From assembly GCF_030646155.1 (NCBI RefSeq), contig NZ_JAUTDN010000031.1:1-64000 (forward strand): a DNA stretch of 64,000 bases, in the 5' to 3' direction. The position numbers and the translations under genes are program-made. The notes beneath the pieces are model-generated. The model ran no database searches, had not been told where the DNA came from, and saw nothing but the letters and a program-made list of their open reading frames with translations. The stretch is from Conexibacter sp. CPCC 205762. GTDB lineage: Bacteria; Actinomycetota; Thermoleophilia; Solirubrobacterales; Solirubrobacteraceae. Numbering within the stretch: the stretch's first letter is position 1; every line of letters starts with the position of its first letter. Shown here piece by piece: positions 1-6,154 of this stretch.

Positions 1-610
1 CGGGCGGGCGCGGTGCGGCGCCGGCCGGGCGCGGCGCGGCGGCCTCGCTCGACGCGGTCGCGTGCGCGGTCAGCAGCAGCACGCCGTACGCGGCGGTCGG
101 GGGCAGCAGGCCGTCGTCGAGCAGGGCGGCGGCGGCCGCGGCGGGGTCGCCGTCGCGGCGGCCGACCAGCTGGGCGAGCAGCTCGCGTTCGCGTTCGCGC
201 TCGCCGTGCTCCAGCCGGCGCAGGCGGAACAGCTCGACGCCGATGTCGTGCGCGGCCTCGACGGCGGTTGCCAGCTCAGGGTCGCTGAGCGCGGCCGGCT
301 CGTCGATCAGCCACAGGTAGCCGAGCAGCGTGCCGTCGAAGCGGACCGGGACGCAGACGCGAGCGCCCATGCCGAGGTCGCCGTTGGCGGGGACGCGGAC
401 GACGCCGTCGGCCTCCGCCAGCCCGCGCGACTCCAGCCAGCGGGTCACCTCCGGCGGCGCGGCGCGCTGCAGGATCGAGTCGCGCCGGACGCGATCGACC
501 TCGCCGACGTGCGAGGAGTAGGCGAGCGAGCGGAAGCGCCGGTCGTCGAGCCCGACCGGCCGCTCCAGCTCGGCGGCGAGCGCGTCGACGAGGCCGAGCA
601 GCTCGTTCAT
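1..610 (-). CDS. PucR-like transcriptional regulator, N-terminal part (runs off the window)
   Basis: Only the first 203 residues are visible because the gene continues past base 1. The start ATG (608-610) overlaps the ilvB stop as ATGA, so translation is probably coupled to the synthase upstream. The visible part begins MNELLGLVDALAAELERPVG and has a GAF-like sensor layout: a short helix, then a strand-rich stretch ending in GTLLGYLWLIDEP near residue 105, then a charged helix (RLRRLEHGERERERELLAQL). This arrangement is typical of the front half of PucR/CdaR-type activators, whose HTH lies at the C-terminus and cannot be seen here. The family call rests on architecture only. A regulator is unusual in this slot, where ilvN would be expected. 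Confidence 0.6.
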   Translation of the reverse strand, partial: MNELLGLVDALAAELERPVGLDDRRFRSLAYSSHVGEVDRVRRDSILQRAAPPEVTRWLESRGLAEADGVVRVPANGDLGMGARVCVPVRFDGTLLGYLWLIDEPAALSDPELATAVEAAHDIGVELFRLRRLEHGERERERELLAQLVGRRDGDPAAAAAALLDDGLLPPTAAYGVLLLTAHATASSEAAAPRPAGAAPRPP

Positions 611-2628
611 CGGACCGCGTCCTCGCCCGCGTCGCGCGCCGATGCCGCCGCGTCCCCTGCCGAGCGGGCGGCGACCAGGGCGGGATGCTCGACCATCTCG
701 ACCGCGGCGGAGCCGGGCTCGATCATCGGGTAGAGGATCTCGCCGAGTGCGACGTGCACGTCGAGCACGGCGGCGCGGCCGCAGGCGAGCGCGGCGTCGA
801 GCGCCGGCAGCAGCTCGGCCTCGCTGCGGACCGTCCAGGCGGCGGCGCCGAAGCCGCGCGCGACGGCGGCGCAGTCGGTCGGTCTGGAGAGGTCGACGTG
901 CGAGCGGCGCGACTCGTAGAACTGCTGCTGCCACTGGTCGACCATGCCGAGCACCTGGTTGTTCAGGATCACGATCAGCACCGGCAGCTCCGCGACGACC
1001 GCGGTCGCCAGCTCCTGCGCGGTCATCTGGAACGAGCCATCGCCGTCGACGCAGACGACCGCTGCGCCAGGCCGCGCCGCCTTCGCCCCGACCGCGGCTG
1101 GGGTGCCGAACCCCATCGTCCCGTGACCGCCCGAGGTGCAGAACGAACGTGTTCTCTCGCAGGCGAGGTATTGCATCGCCCACATCTGGTGCTGGCCGAC
1201 GCCGGTCGTCCAGATGACGTCCTCGTGGCGCGCGTGGAGCGTGTCGCTGAGCAGCTCCAGCACCCGCTGCGGCTTCGGCGCCAGCTCGCGCGGCGCTTGC
1301 TCGTAGTGGAGCGGATGGCGCCGCTTCCACACGTCGACCTGCGTCAGCCAGGCGTTCGCGCCAGCATCTGCGGCAGCCGCGCCAGCATCTGCAACAGCCG
1401 AGCCGCGATCTGCGGCATCCGCGCCGGTGGGTGCGGCGATTGCGCCAGCGGGTGCGGCATCCGCGCCGGCCGGCGCGGCGACTGCGCCGGCGATCGCGGC
1501 GAGGGTGGCGCGGAGGGAGCCGACGATCGCGACGTCGGCGCGGCGGATCTTCGAGATCTCGCGCGGGTCGGCGTCGAGGTGGACGATCGCGGCGCCGGGG
1601 GCGAAGGCGTCGAGACGGCCGGTGACGCGGTCGTCGAAGCGAGCGCCGGCGGCGATCACGAGGTCGGCCTCGTTGAGCGTCAGGTTGGCGTGCTTGTGGC
1701 CGTGCATGCCGGGCGTGCCGGCCCACAGCGGGTGCGACTCCGGCAGCGCGCCCTTCGCCATCAGCGTCGTCACGACCGGGATCCGCGCCCGCTCCGCCAG
1801 CGCCCGCAGCTCGGCCGTCGCGTCGGCGTTGACGACGCCGCCGCCGGCGTACAGCACCGGGCGCCGCGCGTCCGCGATCAGCCCGGCGATCCGCGTCAGC
1901 GGTACCGCGCCCGGCTCCGGCTCGGGATCGCGTGAGCGAGGGGCGGCGTCATCGCGTGGGGCGGCGCCGGTGCGCGGCGCCGCGGCGGCACCCGTGCGCG
2001 AGGCGGCGGCGCGCGGCCCGGTGGCGCGCGCCGCGGCGGCGCTGTCGTTCGCACGGCCGGGCGCGACGTACTCGCACAGCGCCTCCTGCACATCGCGCGG
2101 GATGTCGACCAGCACGGGGCCGGGGCGGCCGGAGCGGGCGAGGCGGAAGGCGGCGTGAATCGTTGCGGCCAGCTCGCGCACGTCGCGGACCTGCCAGGCG
2201 CGCTTCACCAGCGGGCCGGCGACCGCGACGATGTCGCACTCCTGGAAGGCGTCGGTGCCGATCAGCTGCTGGCGCACCTGGCCGGTGACGCAGACCAACG
2301 GCGTCGAGTCCATCCGCGCGTTCGCGAGCGGCGTGACGAGGTTGGTCGCGCCCGGGCCCGAGGTCGCGAGCGCAACGCCGACCTCGCCCGACGCGCGCGC
2401 GTAGCCCTCGGCCATGTGGCCGGCGCCCTGCTCGTGCCGCGCGAGCACGTGACGGACGGTCGTGCCACGTGCGATCGCGTCGTAGAGCGGCAGGATCGCG
2501 CCGCCGGGCATGCCGAAGCAGACCTCGACGCCCTCCGCCTCGAAGGCGCGCAGGACGACGTCGGCGCCGTTGGCGGGGCGTACGTCGGTGGGGGCCGCGT
2601 CGGACGCGGCGGACGGCATGACGGTCAT
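607..2628 (-). CDS. ilvB: Acetolactate synthase large subunit (TPP-dependent)
   Basis: Makes 2-acetolactate or 2-aceto-2-hydroxybutyrate from pyruvate, the first common step of branched-chain amino acid synthesis; cytosolic. The N-terminal TPP domain has FGMPGGAILPLYDA and the catalytic-Glu region RHEQGAGHMAEGYARASG. The substrate-channel motif LIGTDAFQECDI and the C-terminal diphosphate/Mg motif GDGSFQMTAQELATAV with NNQVLGMV are intact. The start at 2628 is chosen because AGAGGT lies five bases upstream; an in-frame extension to 2835 has no such support. The protein is about 673 residues against the usual 560-600. The excess is two Ala-rich low-complexity insertions at the domain boundaries, one built from 21-bp repeats (1360-1506). 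No ilvN or ilvC follows; a PucR-like gene does. Confidence 0.93.
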   Translation of the reverse strand: MTVMPSAASDAAPTDVRPANGADVVLRAFEAEGVEVCFGMPGGAILPLYDAIARGTTVRHVLARHEQGAGHMAEGYARASGEVGVALATSGPGATNLVTPLANARMDSTPLVCVTGQVRQQLIGTDAFQECDIVAVAGPLVKRAWQVRDVRELAATIHAAFRLARSGRPGPVLVDIPRDVQEALCEYVAPGRANDSAAAARATGPRAAASRTGAAAAPRTGAAPRDDAAPRSRDPEPEPGAVPLTRIAGLIADARRPVLYAGGGVVNADATAELRALAERARIPVVTTLMAKGALPESHPLWAGTPGMHGHKHANLTLNEADLVIAAGARFDDRVTGRLDAFAPGAAIVHLDADPREISKIRRADVAIVGSLRATLAAIAGAVAAPAGADAAPAGAIAAPTGADAADRGSAVADAGAAAADAGANAWLTQVDVWKRRHPLHYEQAPRELAPKPQRVLELLSDTLHARHEDVIWTTGVGQHQMWAMQYLACERTRSFCTSGGHGTMGFGTPAAVGAKAARPGAAVVCVDGDGSFQMTAQELATAVVAELPVLIVILNNQVLGMVDQWQQQFYESRRSHVDLSRPTDCAAVARGFGAAAWTVRSEAELLPALDAALACGRAAVLDVHVALGEILYPMIEPGSAAVEMVEHPALVAARSAGDAAASARDAGEDAVR
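1360..1506 (-). repeat. Seven in-frame 21-bp tandem repeats inside ilvB
   Basis: Seven consecutive 21-bp units, each starting GCC(A/G)GC or similar on the plus strand, encode an Ala/Asp/Gly-rich spacer between the central and C-terminal domains of the synthase. Units diverge gradually. The third unit (1402-1422) differs by only one base from a unit in the D-glutamate cyclase-like gene at about 35050. The reading frame is kept because the unit is a multiple of three. Confidence 0.85.
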
Positions 2629-2770
2629 CGTGACCTCTGGTCGCGGAACGATTTCGGGCTGGCCAGCGGGTCGCCGGCGGCGAGGCTCACGCCGGCGTCG
2701 GGGCGGCCGGCGATGCCGCGCGCAGTGCGCGAGGCGGGCTTGAGGAGGCGTGACGAGACGCTGGCGACCG

Positions 2771-2788
2771 ATTCCCCTAGCGGGGAAT
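2771..2788 (-). promoter_or_regulatory. Stem-loop spanning the leader-peptide stop codon
   Basis: Perfect 7-bp stem (ATTCCCC with GGGGAAT) and 4-base loop. On the minus strand the TAG stop of the candidate leader peptide lies at the loop and stem junction. Downstream toward ilvB, three copies of the self-complementary GCCGGC (2673-2678, 2691-2696, 2706-2711) could form alternative pairings. The arrangement suits ribosome-position-dependent attenuation, but no T-tract is visible, so any termination would not be of the classical type. Confidence 0.45.
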
Positions 2789-2890
2789 GCGCGCGCGGAT
2801 CGCGATCGGCGCGAAGACGCTCGTGCGGGGCGCACGAGGGTCGATCGACCGCGGGCGGGAGCTGGAGCTGTGCTGAGCCACGGCGGTCAT
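2777..2890 (-). CDS. Candidate ilvB leader peptide (37 aa)
   Basis: Short ORF beginning MTAVAQHSSSS and ending in FAPIAIRARIPR before TAG. Three Ile codons (ATC, ATC, ATT) fall within the last nine residues, as expected for a branched-chain amino acid attenuator, and a stem-loop covers the stop codon. There is no Shine-Dalgarno site. A TACGAT hexamer (2897-2902) ends six bases before the ATG, the spacing of a leaderless actinobacterial transcript. The peptide is predicted only; Arg is also frequent in its tail, which weakens the Ile argument. Confidence 0.45.
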   Translation of the reverse strand: MTAVAQHSSSSRPRSIDPRAPRTSVFAPIAIRARIPR

Positions 2891-2902
2891 GCGCCGATCG
2901 TA
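2888..2902 (-). promoter_or_regulatory. Leaderless-type -10 element of the ilv transcript
   Basis: On the minus strand TACGAT is followed by CGGCGC and the ATG of the leader peptide, which puts the start codon at or next to +1. No convincing -35 hexamer is seen at 17-18 bases. Confidence 0.5.
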
Positions 2903-2922
2903 CGCCGCGGGCCAATTGAGCA

Positions 2923-2942
2923 GACGCGACAACTGTCGCGTC
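2923..2942. promoter_or_regulatory. Operator-like inverted repeat upstream of the ilv promoter
   Basis: GACGCGACA, two bases, then TGTCGCGTC: a perfect 9-bp inverted repeat located about 33-52 bases upstream of the leader-peptide start, overlapping the -35 zone. It probably binds a dimeric regulator, identity unknown. The rest of 2629-3237 holds the ilv leader, the GntR promoter and operator, and the long GntR 5' leader; no other gene is seen there. Confidence 0.45.
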
Positions 2943-3039
2943 GTCACCGTGAGCGACGCAATTCCCTGTCGCAGTAGGCAAACAGAAAAACATTACGGTG
3001 CGTGAATCGACGCGACTGTGCCGGCAGTCACACATTGCC

Positions 3040-3068
3040 TTGACATCTCCACGGGGCGAGAAGATACT
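3040..3068 (+). promoter_or_regulatory. Promoter of the GntR/hyu operon
   Basis: TTGACA (3040-3045), 17-bp spacer, GATACT (3063-3068). Both hexamers are close to the housekeeping consensus. The predicted transcript starts near 3075 and has an untranslated leader of about 160 bases containing a hairpin (CCGGCGCC at 3171-3178 with GGCGCCGG at 3189-3196) whose loop carries the purine run GAGGAGAGA. Confidence 0.65.
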
Positions 3069-3075
3069 CGCCTTC

Positions 3076-3095
3076 GGATCCTGTATCCAGGATCC
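3076..3095. promoter_or_regulatory. Probable GntR operator at the transcription start
   Basis: GGATCCTG, TATC, CAGGATCC: a perfect 8-bp inverted repeat beginning about eight bases after the -10 hexamer. An adjacent half-site-like GGATCCAATATCC follows. Position over +1 to +20 predicts repression by blocking initiation, most simply autoregulation by the FadR-type protein encoded next. Confidence 0.55.
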
Positions 3096-3237
3096 AATAT
3101 CCGATCTGGGCACGCCGGCAGCGGTGCGTCCGGGGAAGGCGGCGCCGCCCGCGTGGGGCGCCTGAAGGGACCGGCGCCGAGGAGAGACGGCGCCGGGTAG
3201 GACTCCTGAAGTACGCCCCCCGCTTCGAAAGGACCCC

Positions 3238-3921
3238 GTGACCGAACAGCAGTCGACCGCGATCGCCTGGCGAGGACGGGTGCGGCTCGTGGACGAGGTC
3301 GCGGACGTCATCCGCGAGCGGATCTACGCGGGCACCTACGCGCCCGACGTGCCGCTGCGGCAGGAGCAGCTCGCGGCCGACCTGAACATCTCGCGCACGC
3401 CGCTGCGCGAGGCGCTGCGGATGCTGGAGACGGAGGGCCTCGTCAAGAACGAGCCCGGTCGCGGCGTCCGCGTCGTCTCGGTCGACGCGCCCACGCTGCT
3501 CGCCGGCTACGAGCTGCGCGAGGTGCTCGACGGGCTCGCCGCGCGGCTCTCGGCGCGGCACGCCACGCAGGAGGACCTCGACGTGCTCGAGGGCCACATC
3601 ACGATCCAGCGCTCAGCGCTGGAGCAATCGGACGTCGGCGCCTACACGCGCGCCAACGTCGCCTTCCACGCCGCGATCGTCGCGATCGCCGGCAACGAGT
3701 TCCTCGCGGGCCAGCTCTCATTGATCCCGCTGACGGCCCAGGTCTTCACCCCCGCCCGGCGGATCGAGATGGTGCGCGCACGCGCCTCGGTCACCGAGCA
3801 CGAGCGGATCGTCGCCGCGATCGCGGCGGGCGCGGAAGGAGACGCGGAAGCGGCCGCGCGCGCCCACATCCAGGTGACGATCGACCAGCTCAAGCGCAGC
3901 ATCGCCGACGCCCCCGCCTGA
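3238..3921 (+). CDS. GntR family regulator, FadR/FCD subfamily
   Basis: A 227-residue DNA-binding regulator. The N-terminal winged helix (residues 15-80) includes LRQEQLAADLNISRTPLREA and the wing LVKNEPGRGVRVV. The C-terminal FCD ligand domain carries His144, His188 and His210 at the spacing used for metal binding in this family. The GTG start is supported by AAAGGA seven bases upstream. It heads the hyu operon, 80 bases before hyuA, so it is probably the local sensor of the pathway substrate or an intermediate. A palindrome at its own transcription start suggests autorepression. The effector cannot be read from sequence. Confidence 0.9.
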   Translation: MTEQQSTAIAWRGRVRLVDEVADVIRERIYAGTYAPDVPLRQEQLAADLNISRTPLREALRMLETEGLVKNEPGRGVRVVSVDAPTLLAGYELREVLDGLAARLSARHATQEDLDVLEGHITIQRSALEQSDVGAYTRANVAFHAAIVAIAGNEFLAGQLSLIPLTAQVFTPARRIEMVRARASVTEHERIVAAIAAGAEGDAEAAARAHIQVTIDQLKRSIADAPA

Positions 3922-4001
3922 CCGAGCCGCACGAAACCGCACCACCGCTCACCGCACCCCGTTCCTCCCCGCACTCGCACCGCAGACCCAACGCTCCCCC
4001 G

Positions 4002-6137
4002 ATGAAAGCCGGTACCCCGACCATGAGCGCCCTCCTCGTCGCCAGCGACATTGGCGGCACTTTCACCGACACGGTCACGATCGACGCCGACGGCGAGATC
4101 GGCCGCTACAAGGCGCCGACCGTCCCCGACGATCCGGCCCAGGGCGTGCTCGCCACGCTCGAGCTGGCGGCGAGCGAGCGCGGTCAGCAGCTCGACGAGC
4201 TGCTGCGGAGCATCACGCTGTTCGCGCACGGCACGACCGTCGCCACGAACGCGATGCTGGAGGGCAAGCGGGCGCCGGTTGGGCTGATCCAGACGCGCGG
4301 CTTCGGCGACACGGTGCCGATCATGCGCGGCTTCAAGTCGCTCGGCCTCGACGAGGACGCGGTCAAGAGCTTCCGCTCGCTGGTCAAGCAGGAGCTGGTC
4401 GTGCCGAAGCGGCTGATCGGCGAGGTGACCGAGCGCGTCGACTACAGAGGCCGCGTGATCACGCCGCTGGACGAGGCGGACGTGCGCGCGACCGTCCGCA
4501 CGCTCAAGCAGCAGGGCGCCGAGACGTTCGCGGTCTCGCTGCTGTGGTCGTTCAAGAACGACAGCCACGAGCGCCGCGTCGCGCAGATCATCGAGGAGGA
4601 GGTCCCGGGCGCGCTGATCAGCCTCTCCTCCTCCCTCCTCCCCCGCCTCGGCGAGTACAAGCGCGCCGTCACGACGACGCTCAACGCGAGCCTGCGCCCC
4701 GTCCTGCGCAGAGCGGTCCGCAGCCTCGACGCGCGCCTGCGCGACGGCGGCCTCGACACCGAGCCGCTGCTGATGCAGTCGGGCGGCGGCCTCACGCCGA
4801 TCTCCGAGATCGACGACCGCGCCGCCGCGACGGTCATGTCGGGCCCCGTCGGCGGCGTCGTCGCCTGCCAGTTCTACGGCGGCCTGCACGAGCAGAAGAA
4901 CATCGTCGCGACCGACATGGGCGGCACCAGCTTCGAGGTCGGCCTGATCCTCGACGGCGAGGCGCACATCGCCAACTCCACCTGGGTCGGCCGCCACGAG
5001 ATCGCGCTGCCGAGCGTGAGCGTCAGAACGGTCGGCGCCGGCTCCGGCTCGATCGCGAGCGTCGTCAACGGCGCGCTGAAGGTCGGCCCCGAGTCGGCCG
5101 GCGCCGTCCCCGGCTCGGCCTGTTACGGCCGCGGCGGCACGCGCCCGACGGTCGCCGACGCCGACGCCGTGCTCGGCTACCTCAACCCCGACAACTTCCT
5201 CGGCGGCCGCCTCACGCTCGACGTCGAGGCCGCGCGCGAGGCGATCCGCATCCACGTCGCCGAGCCGCTGGGCATGAGCGTCGAGGAGGCGGCGGAGGGG
5301 ATCAAGACGATCGTCGACGCGCGCATGGCCGACCTGATCCGCGCCGCGACGATCAAACAGGGCTACGACCCGTCGGACTTCACGCTCTACGCCTACGGCG
5401 GCGCCGGCCCGACGCACGCCGCCTCCTACGGCCGCGAGCTGGGCATCGACGAGGTCGTCGTGCCGCTGACGGCGTCGGTCCACTCGGCCTTCGGCGTCGC
5501 CGCCGCGGACCTGATCCACACCGAGGAGATCTCCGACCCGATCCTCTCGCCCCCGGGCACCAGCGACCACGCCGCGGCGCTCGACCCGGCCGCCGTCGCC
5601 GCCCGCTTCGACCGCCTGACCGAGGCCGTCTACGCGGGCATGGAGCGGGCCGGCGCCAAGCATCGCGACCACGTCCGCCTGACGCGCTCGGTCGAGATGC
5701 GCTTCCGCTTCCAGATCAACGAGCTGACGGTGCCGGTCCCCAGCGGGCCGATCGACGCCGACGCGATCCGCGCGCTCGTGCGCCGCTTCATCGACAGCTA
5801 CGAGGCCCGCTTCGGCGAGGGCTCGGCGTTCGAGGCGGCCGGGATCGAGATGACGACCTTCCGCGTCGTCGGCCGCAGCGCCGCGGCGAGACCGCAGCTG
5901 CGGGCCTTCGAGGGCACCGCCTCCAACGGCGCCGGCCCGCAGTCGAGCAGCCGCAGAGTGTTCGCCCACGGCGAGTGGCAGGACGCGACCGTCCTGCGCC
6001 ACGAGGCGCTCAAGCCCGGCCTGGAGATCGACGGTCTCGCGATCGTCGAGATGAAGGACACGACGATCGTGATCGGCCCCGGCCAGCGCGGCACGGTCGA
6101 CACGCACGGCTCCCTCGTCATCACGCTCGCACGCTGA
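4002..6137 (+). CDS. hyuA: Hydantoinase/oxoprolinase family protein, subunit A (HyuA type)
   Basis: ATP-dependent subunit of the hydantoinase/oxoprolinase and acetone-carboxylase superfamily, which hydrolyses or carboxylates its substrate together with a HyuB partner. The actin-like nucleotide fold begins DIGGTFTDTV (residues 16-25), with LFAHGTTVATNAMLEGK, MSGPVGGVVA and DMGGTSFEVGL further on, then YAYGGAGPTHA. Length (711 aa) is normal. A second start (ATG at 4023, giving MSALLVASDIGG) fits family N-termini equally well, and neither has a clear ribosome site. HyuB follows after 17 bases. The family predicts phosphorylation of a carbonyl or lactam oxygen; the actual substrate is unknown. 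Confidence 0.88.
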   Translation: MKAGTPTMSALLVASDIGGTFTDTVTIDADGEIGRYKAPTVPDDPAQGVLATLELAASERGQQLDELLRSITLFAHGTTVATNAMLEGKRAPVGLIQTRGFGDTVPIMRGFKSLGLDEDAVKSFRSLVKQELVVPKRLIGEVTERVDYRGRVITPLDEADVRATVRTLKQQGAETFAVSLLWSFKNDSHERRVAQIIEEEVPGALISLSSSLLPRLGEYKRAVTTTLNASLRPVLRRAVRSLDARLRDGGLDTEPLLMQSGGGLTPISEIDDRAAATVMSGPVGGVVACQFYGGLHEQKNIVATDMGGTSFEVGLILDGEAHIANSTWVGRHEIALPSVSVRTVGAGSGSIASVVNGALKVGPESAGAVPGSACYGRGGTRPTVADADAVLGYLNPDNFLGGRLTLDVEAAREAIRIHVAEPLGMSVEEAAEGIKTIVDARMADLIRAATIKQGYDPSDFTLYAYGGAGPTHAASYGRELGIDEVVVPLTASVHSAFGVAAADLIHTEEISDPILSPPGTSDHAAALDPAAVAARFDRLTEAVYAGMERAGAKHRDHVRLTRSVEMRFRFQINELTVPVPSGPIDADAIRALVRRFIDSYEARFGEGSAFEAAGIEMTTFRVVGRSAAARPQLRAFEGTASNGAGPQSSSRRVFAHGEWQDATVLRHEALKPGLEIDGLAIVEMKDTTIVIGPGQRGTVDTHGSLVITLAR

Positions 6138-6154
6138 ATCCGGAGATCTGACCC

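Noticed and set aside
2691-2711. Classical intrinsic terminator in the ilv leader
   Set aside because: The GCCGGC segments can pair, but no T-tract follows on the minus strand; kept only as part of a possible attenuator.
2629-2835. In-frame N-terminal extension of acetolactate synthase
   Set aside because: The extra 69 codons encode a low-complexity Arg/Ala-rich stretch without family similarity and cover the leader region; the ATG at 2628 has a good ribosome site.
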